Shown here: piece after piece, positions 11,441 through 22,339 of the stretch
Numbering within the stretch: the stretch's first letter is position 1
Layout: every line of letters begins with the position of its first letter
Assembly (NCBI GenBank): GCA_963971425.1
Contig: OZ020522.1
Coordinates: forward strand, 1,772,168 to 1,836,167
Direction: 5' to 3'
Length of the DNA: 64,000 nt
Source: Bryoerythrophyllum caledonicum
Lineage: Eukaryota > Streptophyta > Bryopsida > Pottiales > Pottiaceae
The notes under the pieces: generated by a model
The model's input: the letters and a program-made list of their open reading frames with translations, nothing else
Told to the model about the DNA's origin: nothing
Database searches by the model: none
Program-made: the position numbers and the translations under genes

Positions 11441-11869
11441 GTCCTTGGCGAGGCCCTTGAGAGAAGGATGCGTATTTCTTCTCCTCTCTTATCTCTTAGT
11501 GATTAGAGTTGCTTGTTGTTATTATGATATAGTAAATAGTTAAGGTAGATTTAGAAGGGAAAGTAAAGGAGAGAAAATAGAGAGAGGTGAAGTAAACTTA
11601 AAGTAATGTCATATGCATTGGCAAAGGTTGTTACCAATTGATACTGTAAGCTACAGCCTTTGAAAGAAGGCCTTATCTTAGTCCAAGCATCGTTTGAAAT
11701 ACCTTATGTGTTTCATTTGCTTGTGCAATCATTTCTCTGCTCCTTTTGAACCTCAATAGGTTATGGGCCCACTCATGTGAGTTGCGTGTGTAGAGTTTTG
11801 GTGCATATTGGTCAGGAAGAGATCTTGAGGGTCTTTGAGTGTTGAAAGCGCACAAGATCCAATTTGGAG

Positions 11870-12010
11870 CATTGAGGTGTACAAAAGTTAACCCACGGTT
11901 GTTCGAGCATTGGAGGTACACAAGGTTGAGTTTGAAGCATTGGAGGTGCACAAGTATTGATTCAAGGCCGTTGAAAGCATTGGAGGTAATTGAAGACGAC
12001 CTAACGAGTT
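11870..12010. repeat. GCATTGGAGGT short repeat cluster
   Basis: The word GCATTGGAGGT or a close variant recurs about five times (near 11872, 11910, 11937, 11975 and 12009), usually followed by a TACACAAG-like stretch, at intervals of roughly 30-40 bp. This is a degenerate tandem array without coding sense. Confidence 0.5.
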
Positions 12011-12099
12011 TCTAGGAGCATTGGAGGTACACATTCAAGGGTGTTGACTTTGTAAGTGTCTACATGTGCACTTTTGCACTTGGACTTTGTCCATATACA

Positions 12100-12285
12100 T
12101 AGTACACAATCCATATGGGTAGCCCTAAAATTAGAGTGTTCTAGGTGTGTAAGCACTTCGTCCATACACATAATCCGTATGGGTAGCCCTGAAATTTGAG
12201 TGTTCTAGGTGTGTGTGCACTTCGCCCATACACATCATCCGTATGGGTAGCCCTGAAATTTGAGTGTTGTAGGTGCATAAGTGCA
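12100..12285. repeat. 64-bp tandem repeat, about three copies
   Basis: GGGTAGCCCT occurs at 12117, 12181 and 12245, an exact 64-bp period. The units share CCATACACATAATCCGTAT and TTGAGTGTTCTAGGTGTGT. The last two copies are almost identical, which suggests recent duplication. The short open frames across it are products of the repeat. Confidence 0.8.
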
Positions 12286-13300
12286 CATTGGAGCCTAAAA
12301 ATGTATTTAATTGCGATGAAATATACCTACTTGTGGGATCTCCCAGGCGTGGTTGCAAGCATCTCTAAAGAGTTAAATAAGGGACCATATATATGGTTAC
12401 ATATTTGACTAGACATAAAATAAATGTATCAAACTTTAGCAAGAGATACACCTTTGGAAAGAATATTTTTCAACCAACATCTTTCATTTAGAGGACATTT
12501 CAAGATCTCAACCTTATGATGCTAAAATACAACACCATTCATATAAAATACGTAACCATTTTGCAACTCCTTAAGCATGTAGTAGGTGTAATAATGATCT
12601 AGATTAAAATTGTCAATATGTCATTGGATCGGGCTCAAGACAATTACAAATTTTTTGTAACTATAATACACATCAATTCTTACACCTTGTATGTCAAATA
12701 CATAGTAAACATCATGTTGCAACCCAAGTGTGGCTTCTTAGATTGTTAGGGGTTAACTTGTTCGTTATGGATGGAGGAGGGGGTTTACCTTATATCAACT
12801 CACACCAAGTACACTAACTATGGTATTTGCTATGAATTGACAATTCTTGTAACTTACATCACTATATAGAAAACCCTAAATGTATACAAGCTGAAATTTA
12901 GAGTGTCCTACACAATAAGGCCAAAAGCAGTAAATGTCAAGCCCGAGTAGAAAGTTAGGGAAACCTTATACCAAAAGTTTTTTTAATTTCTATACTCCAT
13001 ATACTCTCTCAAGTTGACATATAACGGTAGATCTACATTTAGCCTCTGTTGACAATTAGTATTAGTGGTGCCAAAAACTAATTAGTACGTTGTTAGTAAG
13101 TTAGTAACTGAGATTATGAGATTAAGTTACTGAAGTTAATGGAATGATGAGATTCTGCCAACGAGGCAGGTGAACGATCAGGTTCCCGCGTGAATTCGAA
13201 CTCGAGAACGCTCCCTCTCGAGGCGCGAAACTTGAAAATGGCGCCACCGCACTCCTTCAAACCGCCGCCCTCCGATCCCGATCCGACGGCCCACAGCCAC
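12286..13300. other. AT-rich spacer upstream of H2B
   Basis: No gene is seen. The sequence is AT-rich up to about 13,150 and then turns GC-rich as it enters the H2B promoter. Confidence 0.3.
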
Positions 13301-13360
13301 GATCCGCGCCACGCCAACGGAGCGCTCTCATTGGCTGCGTCCAGGGCCCCGACTATAAAA
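13301..13360 (+). promoter_or_regulatory. Histone H2B promoter: octamer, CCAAT and TATA
   Basis: GATCCGCG at 13301-13308 is the reverse complement of the plant histone octamer CGCGGATC, which drives S-phase expression of histone genes. An inverted CCAAT box (ATTGG) lies at 13330-13334 and TATAAAA at 13354-13360, about 119 bp before the start codon. The order and spacing are as expected for a plant core histone gene, implying replication-coupled expression. Confidence 0.75.
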
Positions 13361-13478
13361 GTGAAGAGGCCCACTCACTCACTCTTACTGTTGTTTCTGC
13401 AGTTGTTGTTTGCGCGAGCGTGTTTGCTCTCTTTTTGCAATTGTTGCTCCCGGTTCGTTTCAGTTACAGTTCGCAGCG

Positions 13479-14075
13479 ATGGCGCCGAAGGCAGCGGAGG
13501 AGCAGAAGGCCGGCAAGAGCAAGGCCGAGAAGAAGCCCGTGGTGAAGAAGGCGGAGAAGAAGATCAAGGCCGACACCAAGGGCGAGGGCAAGAAGAAGAA
13601 GTCGAAGAAGAGCGTGGAGACGTACAAGATTTACATCTACAAGGTTTTGAAGCAGGTATGGATGGTGTCCATCTCTTTGCATATCTGTTTGGGGTTTAGG
13701 GCGGATGCGGTTCTCGTGAAGTGAGGTCAAGAGGTTTTGTGTTTCAGAGGGGTTTTTTTCTCCCCTGACTTAGTTCATTTTGTGATGAGCCGCATTTGTG
13801 TTGAGCCAATTTCCTGAATGGTGTGCATGGTTGGGGTTCAGGTGCATCCTGATACGGGTATCTCATCGAAGGCGATGGGCATCATGAACTCGTTCATCAA
13901 TGATATCTTCGAGAAGCTGGCGCAGGAGGCAGCTCGTTTGGCGCGGTACAACAAGAAGCCGACAATCACGTCGCGTGAGATCCAGACGGCGGTGCGGTTG
14001 ATTCTGCCCGGGGAGCTGGCGAAGCATGCGGTGTCGGAGGGCACGAAGGCTGTGACGAAGTTCACGAGCGCGTAG
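13479..14075 (+). CDS. Histone H2B, interrupted by one intron
   Basis: Core nucleosome protein that pairs with H2A in chromatin. Two exons, 13479-13655 and 13842-14075, give 136 residues. The N-terminal tail (about 1-45) is rich in Lys, Ala and Glu as in plant H2Bs, with a [20 protein letters not shown] junction into the histone fold. The C-terminal half contains [13 protein letters not shown] and ends AVTKFTSA, which carries the Lys that is mono-ubiquitinated in plants (near residue 132 here). The intron (13656-13841, GT-AG, phase 0) falls between KQ and VHPD, just before loop-1 residues. Plant H2B genes are usually intronless, so the intron is notable. The start is fixed by the tail sequence and the TATA spacing. 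It is convergent with the transporter gene, with 382 bp between the stop codons. Confidence 0.96.
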
Positions 14076-14457
14076 AGCCTTTATGGAAGGGCCTCATTTA
14101 CAACTTGGTGTTTGTTAACACCATCATTTTTCAAGAAAAACACCGCTCCTAGTCATGTTTCGTTTTCCGATGTTTTGGTAGGATCCTCGTCTTGTCTAAT
14201 GTCCTGCTTCCTCTCGGTCTGGTTGTTCCAGGTAAGTAGTGGTTTCCTGCGTCCATTCATTAGTGCTTTATGTCCGTATGGACATGATTGTAAACGGCAA
14301 TGTTCAGTACGTTTCCAGCCCCGCACACCCATCGGATTTGAAGCATACCTGACCTACTCATATAAGGCGATGCCGTGTCAAACCAAATTTATAATGATAT
14401 ATCACCATCATGGGTGTGTATACAGTGTGTACAATCATAAATAAAATAAATGAGATC

Positions 14458-17400
14458 TCACACCCTGCTATTATCCTTCAAAACTGGTTTTTGAGAGTGT
14501 ATGTCATCGGCCAGCAGCAATCCCTGCAATAGTAACAAACATAACACACAATATATGAGCTCTGCATGCATGACAACATCAGCAAAAGTGACTGGCAATG
14601 GTACTTACAAAACTGACAAAAAGAACGGTGAAGTGCAACTAAATACCTTGGTTTCCACAGGAAAGAGAAAAGTGGCCATGCTTGTGATCAAAGGAACCGC
14701 AGAGAATAGCGTCACCGACAATATCTGTCATCAAACCAATCCAACCATGTCAAGAAAAAACCTCTAGTGGGAAGCAATCCACTTGTAAGGGTTTTAGGAT
14801 TTAGGGTGATGAATAATGCCTTATTACACTAAAAAAAGACATGGACCCTAATCAACTTACCCTATGACTTATTTATATCATACAAACAAGCGTGACAAAC
14901 TCATCCTATGACCATTGTTCTCCTCATTCATGAAAGAAAGAAAAGTCCTGAACAACTTACCCGAAGACCCTTCTTCATCACTTACCCGGTGACCATTATT
15001 CGTCTACAAACAAGAGTAAACCCTAAACCTAGTGACGAGGAACACTACTCACCCTGTGACCATTCTCCATCATTTGGATGGCAACAAAGGGGCAGAGAAA
15101 GCCGCCGATGCGTCCCGCGGAGTTGCTGGAGCCCAGCCCGGTGGAGCGGAGCTTGGTAGGGTAGAGCTCTGGTGCAAAAGCCCACAGAATGGAGAACGCG
15201 CCCATGATGCAGCTCCGGGCCCCGAACATCAAGGTGGTGGTCAGCCCCTCCGAGAGCGGCTTCCACAGCGGCGCCACAAACAGCCCTGTCCCCAGCAAGA
15301 GCGACCCCAAACTGGCCTTCCTCCCAAACCTCTCCACTGTCAGACAGGCCACCACCAAACCTGAAGAGACAACAACGCCGCTAAGAGTCAGTTACATGAG
15401 TAAAGAGGTCAAAACTCATGATATCTTCATTACCGGTTGCACTCCTTAGTTTTAGATACCAGGATGCTACTACCTAGATGATGAAATAGTTTCCTTTAGA
15501 GGATGATTCCTGAAAATTCATGATATCTTTGCAAACAGCTCCATCACCGGTTGAACTCCTTACTTTTAGGCTCACTTAAAATACCAGGATGCTACTACCT
15601 GGATGATGAAATGGTTGAAATGCTTTAGAGGATGATTCCTGACCTGGGAGCTCGGCCAGAGAGGTGATGAGCACGGCCTGGTAGCTGGAGACGTCGGTGC
15701 CGGGTCTGCCGTCCGGCATGCACTCAGTCTGGGCCGACACCAGCTTGTCGTGCGACTTGACAGGGAGCTGCGTGGTGAGCAGGACCAGGCCGTAGTACGT
15801 GAAGGCGTTGGCAAAGAAGAAGGACCAGAGCAGGATGGTGGTCAGCTTGAGCTCCGGGGAGAAGAGCTGCAGGAAGATCTCCCACGCTCCCTTGAAGCCC
15901 TTGCTTGCTGCTCCTCTTCCGTTGACTATGTCTCTGGAATCTGTGGAGGCATAGCAGAGATATGTAAACCATCACTTCTCTCACTCTAAATTAACCTTTA
16001 CGTTTGGGTGACTTTGGAAAGAACACTCAAGTAAGCTTGATGGCGAGAGTCCTTATGATTTGTTGATGAGGGAAGGAATGAGGATTACCTTGCTTTTGGT
16101 GGGAGAAGGACTTGGCAACGGAGAGGGAGCCTGAGGGTACAGGCGCTCCGTTGATGTATGCCACTTGGCTGATGACCTTCCGTGCTCCCTCCACGTCCCC
16201 TTTCACCTGCAGGCTCTCAGAAACACAAAAGGAATGGATTTAGCAGCATTTCAATGAAGTTCACTACTACGATTTTGATTGAGTGAAAACTGGGAGAAAG
16301 ATGATGTACCATTAGGTAGCGGGGAGACTCGGGAACCCAGGCGTAGAAAACTAGCAACAGCAAGAACGGCAACGCGGAGACAGCGACCAATATCCTGCAC
16401 CACACAAACGTTCACTAACAGATTCATGTTAAGCCAGAAAAAGAAAAAAAGTTTGTTAACAGATTCTATGTCAAAGGCAACATTCTAACTTGGACAACTG
16501 ATGCTCTGATTGTGAAAGGAACAACAATCTGTACATTTCTAGGGAATGACACAGAAAAATCATACCTCCAACTATGACTGGGTAGTATGAGCCAGGCCAA
16601 GAGGGCTGATGCTACTGATCCCACCTGATACACAGCAAGAAAACATGATTTTAGCGCTGTAAAACTTAGACAACAATTGCATGTATTGATTGTGTAAATC
16701 TTCTGTGCACACATGAATCAGTTTTAAGTCAGTGAAAAACTCGATGTAAAATCAGTGACACCTACCGTCCACAAAACCTCCATGAAAACAAGCCAGAAGC
16801 CTCTTGAGGATGCAGGCAAAAACTCCATGCACAACGAGAACACCACCTGCATCATCATCATCATCATCATCACACGGAGAAAAATCAACAACGAGACAAC
16901 CAAGACAAATCAGCTCATTCAAAAGAACCAAACAAGAGGTAAAACTGTAAGCCCTACCGATGAACCACCAAGTCCAAAACCAACCAGTGTTCGCGCCAGC
17001 AAAAGAAACCAATAAGTTGGAGACCAAGCACTGCAAAAGCACACAATTAGTACTTCAAAGAATATAGCAACACTCACAAGAGTACGTGTAACTTGTCAAG
17101 GACACAATAAACTTGCCTTAACAAACCGAAGAAAAACGTGAAGAGTGCTGTTGCTAGAAAGCCGAGGCGACGTCCTTTCATGTCAGATACTAATCCCCAC
17201 ACATATGCACCTCTGCAACAGAAAGAATCTCAGTAAAAAACGAAAAGAAAACTGCTTACTCCGAAACTTGTATAGTACTTACACGAAAATGCCAACAAAG
17301 ACTGCACTCGAGATGGCGCCTTCCTGGAACGACGACAAACCCCACTCGCACCGCGCCTGCCATCAATCAATCAATCCAGACAACTCGTTAGAAAATACAC

Positions 17401-17864
17401 TGAGCCTGGAAACCCTAATTATTGGGTGGCGGATGTGAGTAGTACCGCAGGTCCGATGAAAGACAGCAAAATCATCTCCGCGGCATCCGCCAGCCACGCC
17501 AGGCCGGTGTACGTCAGAATCCCCAGCTGAAATTTCCCAAACCCTGGTGCACCAATCCACCGATTACGTGAAGAAGAAACAAGACAGGAAGAAGAAATGA
17601 AGGAGTATTCGAACAGAAAGTGTGTATTTTGTGATTTCTCCGCACCAATTGTCTCGATGGCTTCTTCGACTGTGATGTGGTTTTCGTCACGAAGAACCGC
17701 GTCATCCTGCCACGAGCGATTCAAGCATCAGAAGATGATGACCCGGATCTAGCACTAGAAGGTAGGTGGGCATAGTAGTACCGAAGTTGAAAGATTTGTA
17801 CCAGGAGATGTGCGTCTTCGGACGAAGCTTGGTGACCCGGATCGCGCACGCCACCGAGCTCCAT
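14458..17864 (-). CDS. NIAP/SV2-like major facilitator transporter
   Basis: Fourteen exons with consistent phases give 518 residues: 17864-17802, 17706-17646, 17543-17446, 17356-17283, 17212-17117, 17030-16958, 16846-16766, 16624-16566, 16394-16310, 16206-16089, 15940-15644, 15360-15053, 14724-14647, 14523-14458. It resembles the Arabidopsis nicotinate transporter NIAP (At3g13050), an SV2/organic-cation branch MFS protein of about 500 residues. Family marks: ETIGFGKFQ before TM1, SDMKGRRLGF in loop 2-3, RTLVGFGLGG in TM4, ESPRYL after TM6, ERFGRKA in loop 8-9, and YPTKLRSTG with RIGG near TM11. Twelve membrane segments are expected; the likely role is uptake of nicotinate or a related organic cation at a cell membrane. 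Oddities: one GC-AG intron (17031-17116), and a GAT repeat next to the acceptor of exon 7. The start ATG at 17864 gives a 21-residue first exon and is the least certain part. Confidence 0.9.
16851..16871. repeat. (ATC)7 microsatellite at an acceptor site
   Basis: This is a perfect trinucleotide run inside the transporter intron 16847-16957. On the coding (minus) strand it reads (GAT)n and lies directly before the acceptor GCAG, in the place where the polypyrimidine tract normally sits. Confidence 0.9.
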
Positions 17865-18499
17865 CGCCACCCACCGCTCAAACGTTCTCCTTGCAACAAC
17901 AGGTGATTCATGGAAAACAACTGAAACCCTAGCCTCCTGCTAATTGAGGAATTGCACGTTAATCTACTCACGACTCAGTTGCCGACTCAACACGTGAGCA
18001 CATCGAACTTGGTGAGGACTTTTGCGAACTTTGCGGCTTCGGCCGTTATACTAGCATCATAAATGTCGATGCAAATGCAATAATTGGAAAGTTTAGCAGC
18101 CAGGGTTTGTGTGAATACTTTCTAGTTCTAAGTTAGCGTCTGATGTGCTAGGTTTTAAGGTTTCTATCAATGTGAAGCATGTCATTCTAGTGTATTTTTG
18201 AGATGTGCAATCTTCATTTTGCAGCCTGTTTGAGAGAGACTGGTAGGGATTTATTTATATTTTTAAAGTGTCTGATGAGTCACTCGTGTGTGTGTTGAAT
18301 TACTGATGATGTGTGACATGGGTTTCTTCTCTTTTGGAGAGTGAGAAGGTAGCAGATGATGGAGCTAGCCGGGAATTACTGGCGGATGAGGGGCGAGCGA
18401 GAGAGATGATTTCGGAGTTGGTTGGAGAGGAGTGATTGATTGAGGAGTTGGTTTGAGTTGGTAGGAAGTACTATTGAGGTTTGGTGGAGTGTGGTTGAG
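17865..18499. promoter_or_regulatory. Shared head-to-head promoter region
   Basis: This is the 635 bp between the start codons of the transporter (leftward) and the NDUFAF4-like gene (rightward). No clear TATA box is seen close to either start. Both 5' untranslated regions must lie here, so the region probably acts as a bidirectional promoter. This is an inference from arrangement. Confidence 0.5.
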
Positions 18500-19691
18500 A
18501 TGGGGCAAGCGTTGCAGAAGGTGCGAGGAGGAGGAGCAGGACGAGCGGCGTTGCGCGGAGGAGGAGGCCAGAAAATTGAACCTGTTCGCCCATCGCCATC
18601 GCCAACGCCAACGCCAACGCCAACGCAGACGGTGCGTCAGTCTGTGGAGGTGAAGCCACAAGCGCCAGAGCCTCGTGAGTCCAAATTTCTTCTTGGGAGT
18701 GGATTCAAGGTTTAGGGTTTGTTGGATCAGAGCGCGTCTTTTGTGCTGTAGAATTGGAATGAAGTGAAATTGGGAGAGAAGAGTGGGTTTAGGTTTCGAG
18801 TTTGGAAACACAAGAGCTTCTCTCTGTTTCCTAGAGTTTGTGTTTTTGTCAGAACGCAATCTCTCTTGTGCTGTAGAATTTGAGTTTCTGCTTGGAATTG
18901 GGAGACAAGGAGAAGTGAGGTCGGGGTTTACGGTTTCTCCCTCTTTCTTAGGTTTTGTTGTCTGATTGTAATTTGACCAGAGCGCATCATTGAGCCTCGT
19001 CTCTTGTGCTGTAGAATCGGGAGTCAAAGAGAAGTAGGTTCAGGGTTTAGGATTTGGAAGCAAGGGCTTCTCTCGCTTTCTCTCTTTCATAGGGCTGTTT
19101 TTTGATTGTGGTGTTGATTATCAGAGCGTATAATTGAGCCGGAGCCGATCGAAGGAGAGTGGGACCGTGGCGATCCCAAGTACTCGATGATGGTGCAACA
19201 AGTGGTGGGCAAGATCAGCACGCGCCCTGGCGGAGACCAAGAGATGGGCAACGTAAGTGATGCCTCTCTTTCTGGAAATGTATGGCACACAGTATCAAAC
19301 TAGATTGGATATTATTGAAGTATCAACATCGGTGTAGAATATGAGATTGTTGAGGTGTTTTATTGTGATTCATACATAGAGCTGTTTGTTGTCTTTCTTG
19401 TTTGGTTTTCTCTAGGCTCACGTGACAGCGGAGTTCCGCCGACCGAAACCGGCCAACCGGCACACCACGGCGGCCACGGGTCCGGACGAGAAGCGCGTTG
19501 TGGCCGCCGGAACGCTCAACCTGGCAGGCATCCAGGAGGCGCTTCGGCTGCACCAAGACGCGCCAACGCTGGACGACGTGCAAACACTCGCCGCCAAGTT
19601 CAACGTGGATGCGGCGTTGCTAGAGAAGGTGTTGCACTACACATCCCTGCCTCAGAACAAGCCATCCCGCACCTCCGAGCTTGATGTGTGA
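18500..19691 (+). CDS. NDUFAF4-like complex I assembly factor
   Basis: Three exons, 18500-18674, 19125-19252 and 19416-19691, encode 191 residues. Known family members help assemble the membrane arm of mitochondrial NADH dehydrogenase. What is seen: a start MGQAL with Gly at position 2 (a possible N-myristoylation context, as in animal NDUFAF4), a Pro/Thr-rich low-complexity stretch SPSPTPTPTPTQT, then the conserved plant-type core DPKYSMMVQQVVGKI with PGGDQEMGN, RRPKP, and the C-terminal GTLNLAGIQEALRLHQ followed by FNVDAALLEKVLHYTSLP. Length is close to the usual 170-190. Both introns have GTGAGT or GTAAGT donors, and phases agree. The stop at 19689-19691 overlaps a GTGAGT, so a further 3' exon cannot be excluded. 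It is divergently transcribed from the transporter. Confidence 0.75.
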
Positions 19692-19792
19692 GTCCCTCCA
19701 CCTTCCTTCTTGTCTCTTGAAGATCATCTTGCTTAGGTGAATGTAGATGCCACCCTCGCCTCTGTGCATTCTATGAGAGACCAGATGTGCGG

Positions 19793-19985
19793 TTTAGGGT
19801 TTAGGGTTTAGGAATTGCTAGAGGAAGTGGTGCTTTGCCTCAGAAGCCGTTGAAGAAACTCCGAGCTTGATGCAAGTCTCATTTCTTCTCCGGCATCTCT
19901 TAGGTTTCCTTCTCCTGAAGACCATCTTGTTTAGAGTTCTCTGCCTCAAAGGCTCAAACCCTAAACCCTAGACCTAAAACCTAGG
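19793..19985. repeat. Short interstitial telomere-type repeats
   Basis: About three TTTAGGG units run from 19793 to 19812, and a CCCTAAACCCTAG block in the opposite sense lies at about 19959-19972. The 5' flanks (transporter region, 15020-15030) hold more CCCTAAACC words. These are too short to be a telomere. Such telo-boxes are common in plant promoters and leaders, and here they lie downstream of the NDUFAF4-like gene. Confidence 0.5.
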
Positions 19986-20159
19986 TTGTCAGATCTTAAT
20001 CTATATTACAGAGGCTCATAATATTTGACTGCATGGTTTGAAAGATTATTGAGCTTGAAGAGAACAATATTTCTTCTTTCTTGACTTTGCTTGGTGTTGA
20101 ATCCTTTCTAATTTTCAAACCATTTTAACATATGTGATGTTAGTTCCTTGTACACCAAT

Positions 20160-20730
20160 TTTTAGAGGTATAGAAGAAGTGAAGGAATGAAGGAATGAAG
20201 AGAGGTTCAAACATTGTCTTATCACAGTTTTCTTTTTGATAAATTCATTGTTGTGTAGATAGAGAATCTGAACGGTCAATCCCAAGGCTCATGAAAGCAA
20301 AAAAAAATCATCGAAAAAAAAAAATTGAATGATAAAAACATCAAGTTCTCTAATTTTTATGAGGAAATAAAATTTTGTTTTTGGCACATTGTATACTAAA
20401 GGTGGAAAAGCTTTGACTTGTCTTGTACTGAAAGTTTTACATTATGGAAGGATAGTAACTATTGTATTAAACCTTTAAGTTCCTTGACAATGGTTTTGTT
20501 TCTCACCAAAAACACTTCAAAATTGCTAATTCTATTGTAAATAGTGGAGAAGGAAACAAATTTTAACAATTGGATCTTAATTAGACTTCTTAAATACCAT
20601 GTTGGTAAAACTTCATAAACTTTGACTGCACGGATTGAAAGTCTACAGTGTTTTGAATAGAGGAAAAGGTTTGTTTTCTTCCCTGCGTTGAGAGGATCAA
20701 TAGAGTTTGACTTTGCTTGGTGTTGAAATT
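20160..20730. repeat. Decayed relative of the TTAA-flanked element family
   Basis: It shares internal words with copies A-C: ACCAATTTTTAGAGGTA, GAGGTTCAAA, AACGGTCAAT, a TTCTTCCCTGCGTTGA...TAGA segment, and TTTGACTTTGCTTGGTGTTGAAA. No intact ends were found. It is probably an old copy. Confidence 0.5.
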
Positions 20731-21407
20731 ATGTGCTATACAAATCAATTATGGGCATGCTTTTTACATTTTGTTAGAACCATATTAACAAAATGGAGGA
20801 GGCTATTGATAATGAAGCAAGTGGACATTATAGGGAAGCAATAGATGTGTGTCAGTGAAGGATTGCATATGACCCAGACCAAATCAACCCATTATATTCC
20901 AAATTCACCACCATCATAAAGTTGAAGGTTTATCCACCTGAAAAAAAAATTGAATGTGAGAGGGATGACCTTATATGATACCTTTTATTTAATGATCTTC
21001 TCATAACCACATAGAAGTGGTGACATGACTTGAGAGTGATCGGGGGAACTATCGGTCCATTCTTTGGAAACTTGGAATACTATGGAGGAAGTTTTGCTTG
21101 CATTAGGTAGTGCCTAAAAATTTTATTGTCATTATTATTCTTGGTGCAAAAATGAAAACATGAATTCATCATACTCCATTTCTTTAAGTATTCAAATCTC
21201 ATTTTCTCTTTCCCCTTCTAGGACTTCTAACCCTTAAAGGACCAAGTGTTGGTTCCAAAGATAAGAATTTCCACTTAGAATGCAATTGTCTTTCATTCCG
21301 TATAGCACAAAATCACAAAATATTTACATGGATCTTGGTCAAGTAGGCTAGTATAAAAATATGTCACAAAGGGTGTAGGGCTAATGTCACGAGCATTCCT
21401 TTGTTGC
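20731..21407. other. Intergenic AT-rich sequence
   Basis: No gene or clear repeat boundary is seen between the decayed repeat and the element that starts at 21412. Confidence 0.3.
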
Positions 21408-21411
21408 CTAG

Positions 21412-22335
21412 CCCCTAAAGGACCACGACCACTTTCGCTTAAAAACCAGTCCAAAACTGCCACTGCCAAAAACAGACATGAAAATCACATTTTAAAGTGA
21501 ATTTTGGAATTTCAACCGTAAGATCTTAAAAAAGACTTCTATATTAACAAGTTGTTAAATTTTGGTTGCAATCCACCGCAAGGATTGATAGATTTTAGTG
21601 TTTCAAGTCAAAACAATGGTTCATTTTCTTCCCTGCGTTGAGTAGATCAGCAGACTTTGACTTCACTCTGTATCAGATTTTTGCATTGTACAAGGTCTAA
21701 ATCTTTTACCATTGTCTTAAGCATGATGTTATTACCCAACAGACCAATTTTTAGAGGTAAAAAAAGGGTGTAGCATATTCAAAACAAGTGTGCAAGGAGT
21801 GGAGGTTCAAAAATTGTCATTTCACGTTTTAATTTTTTGTGAACTACGTATGTATTTGAATGATAATCCAAACGGTCAACAAGAAGGTTTTCACCACATA
21901 TTGTTGTTGAAAAAATAAAAGTGAAAAATATGAAGATCTCTAGGTTTTATGTAGAAAATATGAAGTTTTTTTCCCCCATTGCCCGACAATGTGTGAAAAT
22001 GTTTGACTTGGAATAAAATGTCTTTTTACAATAAAGACAAGATTGTTTTTTGAAAATTTCCAAAGAAGGAAATATTCTTTATATGTGTGAAAAATCTCAA
22101 TGTCAATAGAAACTTTTGTCAAAAAATTTGGAGGTGGCCGGAGTCCCCACTTTTGGCTTTAAGTGGTACTAACTTTCAAACCACAAATCCAAAAACTAAA
22201 ATAAAATATGTCCACGAAGCTCTTATCAGAGGCAATCTAGAATAAAAAATTCAGAGAAAAAGGATTCTTTTTCGAATTTTAGGAACCTGCCCAAAATCAA
22301 AAATCCCCCCGAAGGAGACTCTGGTCCTTTAGGGG
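21412..22335. mobile_element. Inverted-repeat element, copy B, flanked by CTAG
   Basis: This 924-bp element has ends CCCCTAAAGGACCA and TGGTCCTTTAGGGG, a near-perfect terminal inverted repeat. It is closely related to copy C but in the opposite orientation. It is flanked by CTAG on both sides (21408-21411 and 22336-22339) instead of the TTAA seen at other copies. It has no coding capacity. The family looks like a piggyBac-type MITE. Confidence 0.8.
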
Positions 22336-22339
22336 CTAG

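Noticed and set aside
18365-19027. Minus-strand open frame of 220 codons over the NDUFAF4-like exon 1
   Set aside because: It is Arg/Trp/Pro-rich antisense of the Pro/Thr repeat and has no splice or homology support.
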